Positions 1-10,762 of a stretch of DNA of 64,000 bases are shown in pieces. The position numbers and the translations under genes were made by a program. This DNA is from Stomorhina lunata (Eukaryota; Arthropoda; Insecta; Diptera; Rhiniidae): contig OW121743.1 of NCBI GenBank assembly GCA_933228675.1, positions 50,433,380-50,497,379 on the forward strand, read 5' to 3'. Below the pieces are notes generated by a model. That model saw only the letters and a program-made list of their open reading frames with translations. It was not told the origin of the DNA and ran no database searches. Each line of letters starts with the position of its first letter. Position 1 is the stretch's first letter.

Positions 1-345
1 TTGATAAAAAAATTCTCTATAACAAAATTTTTGATAAGAAATTTTCTATAGAAAAACTTTTAGTAAAAGAATTTTTTTTTTTAAATTTTCTATTAAAAAT
101 TTTTTTTATTTTATTTTATTAAAATTTGTTTATCAACAAATTTTCTATAAAAAAATTTTTAATAAAAAAATTTTTAATAAAAAATTTTCTATAAAAAATT
201 TTTAATAAAAACTTTTCTATAAAAAAATTTTTAATAAAAGCTTTTCTATAAAAAAATTTTTAACAAAAAAAATTTTAATACAAAAATTTTCTACAAAAAA
301 AATTTTCTATCGAAAAATATTTAATAAAAAAGTTTTTAATTTAAG
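1..345. repeat. 29-30 bp AT-rich satellite, left block (Sat-1)
   Basis: Tandem array of a roughly 29-30 bp unit whose core reads AAAAATTTTCTATAGAAAAA followed by TTTTTGATA. The core is a dyad centred on CTATAG. This block is the most degenerate part of the array and runs off the left edge of the window. Unit lengths vary because A and T runs expand and contract. No coding potential is claimed. Confidence 0.9.
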
Positions 346-575
346 CTTTTACTTATGTACTACAAACTTAACTCGTAATGGTTGTGTTTGTAAAATAGGT
401 AATAATGCGAGGTTTTTGATCTGTCAAAAAGTAGGGATACTCCTCCTGAAAAGATGGCCTAACCAACCTTCGAAACGCGTCGAGTAATTGGTTATCACCA
501 GAACATTTTTGGCTTTTATCTATAAATTGTCTGTTACATTAATAAATAAATGTAACAGATTAAGATCAATAGAAA
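346..575. other. Non-satellite island inside Sat-1 with an 11-bp hairpin
   Basis: About 230 bp of higher-complexity sequence interrupts the satellite. At its right end 530-540 (TCTGTTACATT) and 549-559 (AATGTAACAGA) form a perfect 11-bp inverted repeat around an 8-nt loop. The island has no recognisable ORF. It may be a fragment of an older insertion. I cannot name a family. Confidence 0.6.
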
Positions 576-2537
576 ATAAATTTTCTTTTTGAAAAAAATT
601 TTCTATAGAAAAATTTTTGATAAAAAAATTTTCTATAGAAAAATTTTTGATAAAAATTTCTATAGAAAAATTTTTGATAAAAAAAATTTTCTATAGAAAA
701 ATTTTTGATAAAAAAATTTTCTTTCTATAGAAAAAAAATTTTCTATAGAAAAATTTTTGATAAAAAAATTTTCTATAGAAAAATTTTTGATAAAAAAAAA
801 TTTTTATAGAAACAGTTTTGATAAAAAATTTTTATAGAAACATTTTTGATAAAAATTTCTACAGAAAACTTTTTGATAAAAATTTCTATAGAAAAATTTT
901 TGATAGTTTGATAAAAAAATTTTCCAAAAAAGTTTTTGATAAAAAAAAATTGAATAGAAAAGTTTTTAATAAAAAAAAATTTAACTGAAATGTTTATGAT
1001 AAAAAACTTTTCTATAGTTTCTATAGTTTGATAAAAAAATTTTCCAAAAAAGTTTTTGATAAAAAAAAATTTAATAGAAAAGTTTTTAATAAAAAAAAAT
1101 TAACTGAAATGTTTATGACAAAAAACTTTTCTATAGAAAAATTTCTATCAAAATGTTTGATAAAAAAAATTTGTGTAGAAAAATTTTTGATAAAAAAATT
1201 GTCTATTGAAAAATTATTTTATAGCAATATTTTTCTGAAAAAAAAAATTTGCTATAGAAAAATTATTCTAAAAAAAATTTCTATAAAAAAATTTTTCTTA
1301 AAAAAATTTTCTATAGAAAAGTTTTTGATTAAATATCCTATAGAAAAGTTTTGGTTTAAAAATTGTCTATAGAAATTTTTTTGATAAAAAATGTTTTTCT
1401 ATAGAAAAATTTTTGATAAAAAAATTTCTATAGAAAAATTTTTGAATTAATAATAATAAACCGATAGCAAAATTTTGGTATAAAAATTGTCTATATAAAA
1501 TTTTTTGATAAAAAAATTTTCAATAGCAAAATTCATGATAAAAAGATTTTTAATAGCAAATTTTCTATAGAAAAATTTTTGATAACAAAATTTTCAATAG
1601 AATAATACTTTTTCTTTTTGAATAATATTTACATCCCGACTATTTTGTTAAAAAAATTTTCAATAGAAAAATTTTTGATAAAAAAATATTCAATAGAAAA
1701 ATTTTTGATAAAAATTTTTGTTAAAAAAATTTCCTATGGAAAAATTTTTGATATAAAAATTTTCAATAGAAAAGTTCATGATAAAAAAATTTTCAATAGC
1801 AAATTTTATATAGAAAAAATTTTGATAAAAAAATGTTCAATAGAAAAATTGTTGATAACAAAATTCCCGAACAATTTTGTTAAAAGAATTTTCAATAAAA
1901 AAATTTTTGATAAAAAAATATTCAATAGAAAAATTTTTGATAAAAAAATATTCAATAGAAAAATTTTTGATAAAAATTTTTATTTAAAAAAATGTTCTAT
2001 GGAAAAATTTTTGATAAAAAAATTTTTGACAAAAAAATTTTCTATTGAAAATTTTTTGATAAAAAATTTTTGATAAAAAAATTTTCTATTGAAAAATTTT
2101 TAATAAAAAATTTTTGATAAAAAAATTTTCTACAAAATATTTTTAATAAAACAATTTTCTTTAGAAAAGTTTTGATAAAAAACTTTTCTATAGAAAAATT
2201 TTTGATAAAAAAATTTTCTATTGAAAAATTTTTGATAAAAAAATTTTCTATTGAAAGATTTTTGATAAAAAAAAAATTTCTATAAAAAAAATTTTGACAA
2301 AAAAATTTTCTATAGAAAAATTGTTGACAAAAAATTTTTGCTAAAAAAGTATTTTATAGCAAAACTTTTCTGAAAAGATTTCCTATAGAAAAAAAAAAAT
2401 TTATGAAAAGAAAAACGAAATAAAAAAATTTTTCATAAAAAAATTTTTGATAAAAAATTTTTTGATAAAATATTCTATAGAAAAATTTTTGACAAAATAG
2501 AATATTTTGATATAAAAATTATCCATAAGAAATTAAA

Positions 2538-2618
<81 letters not shown>

Positions 2619-3155
2619 TAATTTTTGATAAGAGAATTTTCTAAAGAAAATTTGATAAAAATATCTTTAAAAAAATTTTATATAGAAAAATGTTTATAAA
2701 AAAATTTCTATAGACAATTTTTCGATAAAAATATTTTTCTATAAAAAAATTTTTCTACGAAAAAATTTTTGATAAAAAAAATTTTGATAAAAAAAAAATT
2801 TATAAAAAGTATTTTCTATAGAAAAATTTTTGATAAAAATTTCTATAGAAAATTTTTCGATAAAAATATTTTTCTATAGAAAAATTTTTAATAAAAAACA
2901 AATTTTGATAAAGAAGATTTTATAAAAAAAATTTTCTATAGAAAAATTGTTGATAAAAATGTCTATAGAAAAATGTTTAATCAAAAAAATTTTCCAAAGA
3001 AAAATTTTTGATAAAAAAAAATTTTCTATAGAAAAATTTTTAATCTAAAAAATTTTCCATAGAAAAATTTTTGATAAAAAAAATTTTGTACAGAAAAATT
3101 TTTGATAAACAAAATTTTCTATAGAAAAATTTTTGATAAACAAATTTTTTAGAGA
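576..3155. repeat. 29-30 bp AT-rich satellite, main block (Sat-1)
   Basis: Continuation of the CTATAG-centred satellite for about 2.6 kb. Where units happen to be 30 bp long the array stays open in one frame (1028-1372 and 1618-2073 on the plus strand) and would encode a decapeptide repeat rich in K, F and I. I read this as a by-product of unit length, not a protein gene: the units have no consistent frame elsewhere and there is no start context or conserved domain. Confidence 0.9.
2540..2611. repeat. (AT)n microsatellite inside Sat-1
   Basis: About 70 bp of alternating AT with a single G interruption, followed by a T run. It lies inside the Sat-1 array. Confidence 0.95.
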
Positions 3156-3168
3156 AAAATTTTGGTGG

Positions 3169-3640
3169 TTATTTTCGTGACTCAGGGGAGAGCACTTGAT
3201 ATATAAAATTGTCCGCAGTGGAGTTATCAGGTCTGTTGTTGTAGCCATCTCGTTGTTGTAGCACAGATGTCGTGTGGACATTAGATAAGGATTTTTTGGC
3301 AACCTGACTGCCGATATAGAAACAAATATTCCTGTTGTATATTCTGTGATATATTATCCAATTAACTGCTTTGAATATTGCCGATACCTCGGCTTGAAAA
3401 ATACTATTTAGATAAGGAAGCCCAAACAATCGATTTAGATCCATCCATGTAAATATTTATTAGGACAGAATCGAGATATCCACAGTGAAGGAGCAGTGAA
3501 GGAATTATGTGGGAATACAGTTGTCGTTGTTGTTTCTGATGGTTATGAGTTTATCAAGAAAAGTGGAGTGGCCTATAGGTGAAGGAGACCATTCTCCTAT
3601 GGTACTTAGTCTGATAGTAGGAAACATAATGAATACTAAA
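3169..3640 (-). pseudogene. Relic of a non-LTR retrotransposon RNase H domain
   Basis: On the minus strand, 3444-3169 reads FQAEVSAIFKAVNWI and then ICFYIGSQVAKKSLSNV. This matches the second part of the RNase H domain found at the C-terminal side of Jockey/R1-type non-LTR reverse transcriptases, where a usual form is FQAEVxAI and then SDSQAA. The first catalytic motif appears in another frame just upstream as YMDGSK (usual form TDGSK), near 3430-3450. At least one frameshift and replacement of the SDSQ aspartate (here IGSQ) make it non-functional. Sequence up to about 3640 still reads as coding-like, with stops. The assignment rests on motif recognition only. Confidence 0.6.
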
Positions 3641-4655
3641 TATATAGTGTTAATCAAATGTAACACAAAATGTTAAATTTTGTAAACTAGTGTTAATAAA
3701 CAATTTTTAGCTTCTAAAAATTCTCTACTTGGCAATTATGCAAATACTAATAGGCAAATAAATTATAAATTAAATATTTCACTTATTTTTCAATTAATAA
3801 CCAAACATTATTTAATTAAGCCTAATTACTTCCTTTTTTACTTTTCTCTGTCATTTCTAATTCAATTATTTGCACACACATACACATTCAAACTCATTTG
3901 CAAAAGCAAAAAAAGCAATAAATAAATACTTTTAAAAATTACAAAAATAAATAACAAAATTGTTGTCGCATTATGCAAATGAATATTTATTTATTATATT
4001 TAGGCACTTACACATAGAAAATGTTCATGCATATGCAATTTATTTAAAATATGACCTCACTTTGTAATTTTTCCTTTGAAAAGGTAAAATGTGGAAAATT
4101 TATATAGAGTATATGTTAGTATTATATAATATTTATACACCGTTCAACATTATTGGTAACTCTTTAAGTTTAGACAATTAAATTTCAGTTTTCTCAAATT
4201 TCAATACATATAAATTATTTTTGCTAATATAAGGAACATAGAGACTCAGCTATTGCATTCCATATCTTTAGTTCGCTGTAATAGGCTTAACTCGTTCCAT
4301 GATTTGTTGATTATTCTCCACTCTAAGTCCAGCTTAAACATTTACACTAAAGATTTTGATTTCAGTTTCAATTGGTGTCTTACTGCCTTATGTCAATAGT
4401 TAAGCGTTGCCAATGTTTCGATAAAAAATGTCAATAGAAACTAGTCACTTACTTTATATAGCTATTGAAATGTTTAGTTTGGTTCGTCTAGATATGTGCT
4501 AAATATTTTATTAGCGATAGAGGTAAGTGACCACGCCCATTTTTTTTAAAGAATATTGTGGTTATTATATCCGAAATATACAAAGAAAATTTCAAGACTC
4601 GGATTCCATCTTGCAGAGTTTCTACTACGTATATGCGAATTTATGACTGTAAACA
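3641..4655. other. AT-rich DNA without recognisable genes
   Basis: No long ORF, RNA gene or named repeat was recognised. The stretch is low-GC and includes short CA-rich runs near 3870-3900. Confidence 0.5.
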
Positions 4656-4663
4656 TATGTATA

Positions 4664-5412
4664 TAGGGTTGCCAGTCAGACTGGATTTGGCTGGATTGTC
4701 CAGCTTTTTTAATGCTTGTCCAGTGTCAAGCTAAAATTTAATTTGTCCAGCTGAAAGGTCAAAAATTGAATATTTTTAAAGAAAAACTATTTTTATGAAA
4801 AAGAACGCAATAAAAACTTTTGGAAAAGCGTATTTTTTTCTTTTTTACTTATGTGATTTATTCGTTGATTAATTGATTGCCTGATCAAGTTCATTTTGCA
4901 ATAAAATAACCCCTATCAAAGTAGTATGATTCTACGTTTGAATTTGAAACTTATGTCGTTAATTATGTTGACGGCGGTACCAAGGTAAACAAATTCTATT
5001 ACAACCTCGTAGCTATAGTTCTCAATGATCACATTTGGTCCAATTCTTAAGGATTGCCTGCTTTTAGAAACTAGCAGTTTTGTTTTGATTCATTGACAAC
5101 TAGACCCATTTTATTACATTCCTTCTCGATACTTGAAAAGGCGGCAGTCGAATCGCGAAATGTGCGTCCGTCCCATGATATCAATGTCATCGACAAACAC
5201 AAATTAGCTGCAGCATCTCGGACGATTTCATTTTCTCTCGATATCGCTGCGGTTAATTACGGTATTCGCTATTCGGTTTATCAAAAATTGAAAGATTCAT
5301 CGAAGCAAATTATTTAAGCAAGTTTTTTATTTCTAATGTCCAGCTAATTTTTGGGTTGTCAAGCTTTTTTCCTTATGTCCAGCTTTTTCTGGATTTGTGT
5401 CTGGCAACCCTA
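4664..5412. mobile_element. Non-autonomous hAT-like element with 8-bp TSD
   Basis: The 749-bp element starts with TAGGGTTGCCAG and ends with its inverse, CTGGCAACCCTA. It is flanked by a perfect 8-bp direct repeat TATGTATA (4656-4663 and 5413-5420). An 8-bp target duplication with TAG-type ends is characteristic of hAT transposons. Subterminal motifs TGTCCAGCT recur near both ends, in inverted orientation, as transposase-binding repeats do. There is no intact transposase. Its middle contains a minus-strand reverse-transcriptase relic, so a retroelement fragment lies inside the terminal repeats. Confidence 0.82.
4966..5203 (-). pseudogene. Reverse-transcriptase fragment (non-LTR) inside the hAT-like element
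   Basis: Read on the minus strand from 5203, the sequence gives FVFVDDIDIMGRT, the catalytic YADD-box region of non-LTR reverse transcriptases. After a frame change it reads TAAFSSIEKECNKMGLVVNE, then motifs ending in EFVYLGTAVN. This is the order seen downstream of the catalytic box in insect non-LTR polymerases. At least two frameshifts are present. Only about 80 residues of the polymerase remain, so this is a fragment and not an element. Confidence 0.72.
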
Positions 5413-5725
5413 TATGTATATCATATATCAGCGTACTTCAGATTTTCAAGTCACCATTCAAACGCCTGATACTATTAATGACCACATCAAAGATGATAAT
5501 TGAATGCTTTACTTTTAAAACGAGTTAAACAACATTTCCGTAGTTTTGAGAAAATCAAAAAAAACTTCCTAGCAACCTTTTCCCGTAAAAGTTATTAATA
5601 TTTGTAATATATTGATAAATGATATATTTACATTCGAAAAGCATTATTCGACCAAAAACTCGAACTTTATTTTTTTTTGTTCTTTAACACGTTTTATAAA
5701 TATAAAGCATTCACTTGTTTTGTTC
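5413..5725. other. Short AT-rich spacer, no gene seen
   Basis: Spacer between the hAT-like element and the 730-bp MITE. Nothing recognisable. Confidence 0.5.
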
Positions 5726-5727
5726 TA

Positions 5728-6457
5728 CACTCAGGAAACTATTACAGTAACTGATTGTATGTTGTTTAGGAAATTTACGTTTATGTTGTTTTCAAATGAA
5801 TATTCATTTAAATTTATATGAAAATTGATTTTTAACATATTTTTACATTTGTTTAAAAAACAACCTACAAAAAAATACTGAAAATCCGTAACATTTGAAA
5901 ATATCAGTTGTTTAGTTTTTATAAATTTTTTCAATTATTGTATCAAATATAATTCGTATTTGTTTAATTATTGTTTTTCCTTAAGTATCTTAGGTTTGTT
6001 TACTGAAGAAACTTTTTATAAAACTGGCCGCCTATCACGGGGTATGGCCTAAGCAAACAACAAACTTTGTTTTGTCTGTTTGGTTTTTTGATGCCTTAAA
6101 GGATATAACCTTTTTATGGTTTCGTCTTTTATTTTACGTTAATTATAAAAACAAATGAAAATTGTCCGTTTTACGGAAATTTTACGTAGTTTTTTACCAT
6201 TCAATTTTGTAAAAATAAATGAAAATTTCCGTTTTTTATACTAAAAATGTAGTTTAAATTTTTGTCAGTAATTTTTGTGAAAACAACTGAATATTCCGTT
6301 TTTAAAACTGAAAATGTAGTTTAAATATTTGTCAGTTAAAATTAAATGAAACATTTATTGAATTTGAATGAAAAATCAGTTGACCGGTTTTTAAATGAAT
6401 ATTCATTTATTTCAAATTACATTTTAAGTTAATTTTACTTACATAATATTCTGAGTG
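5728..6457 (-). mobile_element. 730-bp TA-flanked MITE, copy 1
   Basis: Begins CACTCAG and ends CTGAGTG, flanked by TA on both sides (5726-5727 and 6458-6459), as in Tc1/mariner-type insertions. A second copy of exactly 730 bp lies at 32982-33711 in the opposite orientation. The interior is rich in the palindrome AAATGAATATTCATTT and related inverted repeats. A 67-codon frame (5731-5934, minus) is present in both copies, but its replacement differences look unconstrained and I do not annotate it as a gene. No transposase, so it depends on one in trans. Confidence 0.85.
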
Positions 6458-6467
6458 TACAGCTAAT

Positions 6468-7234
6468 TATACCCTTCACCACCATAGGTGGAAAGGGTAT
6501 TATAAATTTGTGCTGATATATGTAACGCATAGAAATATTTGTCCTAGACCCATCTTTTAGTATTCCAATAGACTAAGAATCACTTCCTGAGTCGATTTAG
6601 CGGTGTCTGTCCATCCGTCTGGCTGGCTGGCTGGACCCCCATGTTAACCTTGTAATCAAACCGCAGGTTGCAATTCTAAAGATAATTTGATGAAATTTGG
6701 CACAGATTCTTTCCTTGATAATGGGACCATGGCTATTGAAATTCGTCAAAATCGGTCAATTATTTATGGTACCTCCCATAGGTCCAACTTCCCAGAATTG
6801 ATATATTGGCCACAAAAATCAATATTTTTTTCATGAAATTTAAAACAAATATGTAAACCAAAATCATTGTGCAAAATTTCGTTGAAATCGGTTCACATTT
6901 GACCATAGCTTCCATACAAACTCTTTTCTCAAAACGCACTAAATGAGACAAAATTCACTAAAACGCTCGTGAAAACGCCGAAGATAATGAGAATTTCAAG
7001 TTTATTTTTTGCATAGATAATTTTTGTAACAACTGTAATCAATTGACCCTAGCTCTCATATAAGTCCAAATGACGGAAACAGCTTAAATGTATAAGTTTT
7101 GAGAATATGTTTGTATGATGGCAAAATTTAGCAAATATTTGTCTTTATAAAGGAAAAAGAATACCTTTGACCTTAGTGGTGAAGGGTATCGTATGGTCGG
7201 GCTTGACCGACTATAGCTCTTTCTTACTTGTTTT
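6468..7234 (+). mobile_element. DINE-1/INE-1-like (Helentron-type) repeat, family B, copy B1
   Basis: Starts TATACCCTTCACCACCATAG and ends GAAGGGTATCGTATGGTCGG, followed by a hairpin (GGTCGGgcttgaCCGACTATAG) and TTTCTTACTTGTTT. An inverted subterminal motif (ATACCCTTCACC against GGTGAAGGGTAT), a 3' hairpin and a TTTCTTxxTTGTT tail match what I know of Drosophila INE-1/DINE-1 elements. So does the interior sequence GAGTCGATTTAGCGxTGTC near 6590. Non-coding and non-autonomous. It abuts MITE copy 1. Confidence 0.75.
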
Positions 7235-7366
7235 ATTTATTTTTCGTCCACAGCATAACAATTACAGAAATTGATGTTTCCGAGATCAGGGATCGAACTC
7301 TTGCGGAAACTGATATGTCATGCTTAGTAGTCGACGTACTAGCCAACTAAGCCATAGCACCCGCTT
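7235..7366 (-). mobile_element. tRNA-derived SINE-like element
   Basis: On the minus strand the head reads GCGGGTGCTATGGCTTAGTT with a perfect RNA polymerase III A box (TGGCTTAGTTGG) and, about 50 nt on, a B box (AGTTCGATCCC). The sequence then runs about 50 nt into an A-rich tail ending next to the DINE-like copy B1. Internal promoter plus unrelated body plus A-rich tail is typical of tRNA-derived SINEs. It could instead be a decayed tRNA pseudogene; a proper acceptor stem was not found. Confidence 0.6.
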
Positions 7367-7384
7367 TCAACCAGATGAAAAGGG

Positions 7385-8110
7385 TAGTTTCCCTTTCCTA
7401 CCTGTCATATAGTAGTATAGGACCTGGTTAACCGAGCCTTGCTCGAAGTATTATGATAAGTATTTCGAAGCAAATTTTCATATATTTTATTTTATAAAGT
7501 ACTATAAGTATCAATATAAGTACTATAAGAATCGTTTTATTCATTTTGTACGATCAACACATGATCAAATGCACAGTTTACGGTTCAATTCATTTTGAAT
7601 AATTTTGAAAATTAGAAACCTCTGTCGACTCATGCGCAGCAGCTTTGCCTGATCAAATGCACAGTTTACGATCTAATTAATTATGATTTTTTTTGAGTGG
7701 CGTCACCTGTCAGCAATTAGTCATACCAACTAAGAAACATGTGTCGGCTCATGCGTAACAACTTTCGAAAGATTATAGCATGATCAAATGCACAGTTTAC
7801 AATTTAATTTATTTTAAGTACCTGTTCGAAATTGATCAAACCAATTAAGAAACCTTTGTCTGTTCATCCGCAACAACTTTGCAAAAGATAATAATGCAGA
7901 GTTTGCGATTTAATTAATTTTGAGTAATTTTCAGTGGCGCCACCTGTCGGAAACCAGTCATACCCTCTAAGAAACCTTCATCGGCTCATCCGCAACAACT
8001 TTGCTAAATAACATAGCATGATCGAATGTACAGCTTACAATTAAATTCATTTTGAGTAATTTTCAGTGGCGCCACCTATCGGAAATTGGCCATACCAACT
8101 AAGTAAGCAT
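7385..8110 (+). repeat. Element with ~125-bp tandem units, copy C1
   Basis: Begins with a unique segment containing GCTCGAAGTATTATGATAAG, followed by about five degenerate units. Each has GATCAAATGCACAGTTTAC, then GTGGCGCCACCTxTCGG, then an AACTTTGC segment. Unit starts near 7562, 7650, 7781, 7884 and 8021 give spacings of roughly 90-135 bp. The same array plus the same unique segment occurs inverted at 37551-38770, so this is one transposable unit with an internal array and not a simple local satellite. Confidence 0.75.
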
Positions 8111-8545
8111 AGACAGACAAACATTATTTTGTTTTAAAGTTACAACATTACCAATATCTTTTCGTTTGTATCTCCTAATTTCAAAAAGTTCCATATGTAT
8201 ATTTGGTACTTCTTTGGTATCAATTAAATTTAACTAAAACATAGTTAACATTTTGTTTTTATTCATATTACTTTATTTGATGCTAAGTTATCATTTTATC
8301 CTTTTTTTACCCATTTTGCCCTCGAAATTAAAAAAGTACCAAATTTGTGTTCAATATTTGATTCCATATCTATTAATTGCAGTACAGAGTTCCTTTTTAT
8401 ATTCTCCATTTCAATAGGACATATAAAGTTTTCTTTATTTTTTTGAAATTTAGGTAATCTGGCCTGTGATATAGAAAGTTAAAAAGTCGGAGGTAGTAAT
8501 ATGATTTTTCTTAAATTTTAGCTGGTTACTGCTTTCTTAAACATC
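8111..8545. other. AT-rich spacer without recognised features
   Basis: No ORF, repeat or RNA gene recognised between array C1 and the mariner terminal repeat. Confidence 0.5.
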
Positions 8546-9802
8546 GGGTGGTTAAATTTCAAGGGCCGATGTTGATTTTGAATAAAACACAAACTATTTA
8601 GGAAATTATTGCAATTTTATTTTATTATGATATATTGGTATTACTCAATTATGTATGGAATAAAATATTGGCCAAATGGGCGCCGTGACCACGGCGGCAC
8701 ACCTCCAACCGATATTCCAAATTTTCGATGACCCTGAGGCATAATGGAGGTTTTATGCCGTTAATGTGCCGAATTATCTCATCCTTTAGCTCTTGAATTG
8801 TTGCTGGCTTATCGACGTACATCTTTTTTTTTAAATAACCCCAAAGAAAAAAATCCAAATCACATAATCTTGGCGGCCAATGGACATCGCCATTACGTGA
8901 GATAACACGGCCATTGAATTTGTTGCCAAAAGAGCCATTGTTTCGTTAGCTGTGTGGCAAGTGGCACCGTCTTGCTGAAACCACATATCGTCCACATAAA
9001 TATCTTCCAATTCGGGCCATAAAAAGTTCGTTATCATCTCACGATAGCGAACACCATTCACAGTAACTGCCTGACCGGCCTTAATTTGGAAAAAATACGG
9101 CCCGATGATGCCGCCAGCCCATAAACCGTACCAAACAGTCACTCTTTGTGGGTGCATTGGTTTTTCGACAATCACTCTTGGATTCTCATTCGCCCAAACG
9201 AGGCAATTCCGTTTATTGACGAATCCACTGAGGTGAAAATGTGCCTCATCACTGAAGATGATTTTCTTCGAAAATTGATCATCCACTGTTGCCATTTTTT
9301 GCCACCATTAACGACGTTTGGAATGGTCAAGAGGCTTTAGTTCTTGAGCCAATTGCACCTTGTAAGCGTGTAAGTGCAAGTCTTTATGCATAATGTTCAT
9401 CAACGACGAGCGTGAGAGGTGCAATTGTTGGGCACGACAACGAGTTCAGGTGGACGGCTCTTCAGCTACACTATCGCGAACAGCAGCAATATTTGCTGCA
9501 GTACGAGCATTGGTGTTCTCACATATTCTACAGACCCGGTTTGCTCGAATTTTCCACGATTTTTGCGATTGTACGCACTTTTGGACGATTAAATTGACCA
9601 AAAAAAATCTCGAAGTGCATGATTTGAACGCCCATTTTCATAATAAGTCTGGATAACTTTAATACGTTGTTGGATTGTGTATCTCTCCATGATTCAAATT
9701 GAGTAAGTCTGAAATAGAGAAATGTCAAATAAAATTCTGAAAAAAAACTTGGCGTTTAGGTGTGGTTCACATTCAACATCGGCCCTTACAATTTAACCAC
9801 CC
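8546..9802 (-). mobile_element. Decayed mariner-like transposon
   Basis: Ends are inverted repeats of about 30 bp: 8546-8575 starts GGGTGGTTAAATTTCAAGGG and 9773-9802 is its near-perfect inverse. A degenerate Tc1/mariner transposase fills the interior on the minus strand. A flanking TA duplication is not clear on the left. Directly to the right is a partial second copy of the same family (9806-10066), so one copy seems to have inserted into or recombined with another. Confidence 0.82.
8649..9690 (-). pseudogene. Mariner-type transposase pseudogene
   Basis: Starts with MERYTIQQRIKVIQTYYENG at 9690, the N-terminal helix-turn-helix region of a mariner-like transposase. The best-preserved stretch is 9295-8831: KIIFSDEAHFHLSGFVNK (first catalytic Asp), HPQRVTVWYGLWAGGIIGP, and DMWFQQDGATCHT (second catalytic Asp). 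In a shifted frame it continues WPPRLCDLDFFLWGYLKKK, where the third acidic residue lies but where about three codons of the usual CDLTPLDFFLWG motif are missing. It ends RRGHGAHLANILFHT at 8652. Several frameshifts, at least one internal stop and the small deletion make it inactive. The length, about 1040 bp or 345 codons, matches an intact family member. Confidence 0.8.
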
Positions 9803-9805
9803 TTT

Positions 9806-10066
9806 ATATGTTCGACCCGGTTTGCTCGAATTTTTCCACGATTTTTGCGATTGTACGCACATTTGGACGATCAAATTGACCAAAAAAATCACGAAGTGCA
9901 AGACATGCATTTTTATTTGAACGCCTATTTTCATAATAAGTCTGGATAACTTTAAGACGTTGTTGGATTGTGTATCTCTCCATGGTTCAAATTGAGTAAG
10001 TCTGAAATAGAGAAATGTCAAATAAAATTCGGAAAAAAAACTTGTCGTTTAGGTGCGGTTCACATA
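9806..10066 (-). mobile_element. Truncated second copy of the mariner-like element (5' part)
   Basis: Repeats the 5' untranslated region and first ~60 codons of the neighbouring mariner. It again reads MERYTIQQRLKVIQ from the minus strand at about 9982. It differs by point changes and a 9-12 bp insertion near 9905, and stops at GTTCACAT without the terminal inverted repeat. It is a fragment produced by nesting or unequal exchange. Confidence 0.7.
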
Positions 10067-10642
10067 TGTTCCACGAAAATGTATTTTTTGTGTTGAGCTG
10101 TGTTATTCTTATATTTTGTGTCAGCTGTAGTTGATATATTTTTCTTCATAATGTACATATAATTTTTAAAATTAGTTATAATGTATTTCTTTTCTTGAAA
10201 TCATTAACTCCAAGTGGTAAACAAAGAAACCGAAAATGTTATAATTGTATGCAGTATAAAATAATAAGAATATTTATCTAAATGTTTCTAGTTTCTGTTT
10301 CTTATAAGTTAATTAATAAAATTGACAAATAATGTAGATATTATATGCAAAAATCAGAAATATGTCATAGCAATTAATATTTATTCAATTCATTGCTTAA
10401 AACCTAACAAAGATTTGTTCAATAAATATATCATGGCCAAAAATCAGAAATATTTAGTATTTTCATCAAATCAACCGTAAAACTATTCATTTACTTATCA
10501 TATGTGGCGTATGAGTGTTAATTGATTTATATATTTAATTTATCAAGTATACGCCACATATGTATATTTTTGACGAAATTAAATTTCAATAATTCCTATA
10601 CAAATGTAGTCATTACACATTATAGTGGGTCAATTCGTATGA
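10067..10642. other. AT-rich DNA with a 13-bp hairpin
   Basis: No coding signal. At 10499-10511 (CATATGTGGCGTA) and 10550-10562 (TACGCCACATATG) there is a perfect 13-bp inverted repeat spaced by 38 nt. Function unknown. Confidence 0.6.
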
Positions 10643-10762
10643 AACTAAACAACTAAGAGTGTTAATTCAGCTGTGCCGAATCTTGTATACCCACCATCAA
10701 GTTGCGTTAAGTTTAGAAACATATCACATATATCTACGAGGGTTCAGCTAATTCAAAAAATG
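10643..10762 (+). mobile_element. DINE-like family A, copy A1, 5' part
   Basis: Reads CTGTGCCGAATCTTGTATAC followed by CCACCATCAAG and ATCTACGAGGGTTCAGCTAA. This is the 5' end of family A, seen complete at 46369 and 36118. It runs without a break into the 29-bp satellite. The matching 3' part of the family is found 11.6 kb away at 22406, so the satellite lies inside this copy. Confidence 0.75.

Noticed and set aside
1028..2073. Two K/F/I-rich open frames (114 and 151 codons) in Sat-1
   Set aside because: They are produced by units of 30 bp in the satellite giving a repeating decapeptide; no domain, no start context, and the frame is lost wherever units are 29 bp.
5731..5934. 67-codon frame conserved in both 730-bp MITE copies
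   Set aside because: Present in both only because the copies are similar; differences include several replacements, and there is no domain. Kept as a remark under the MITE.
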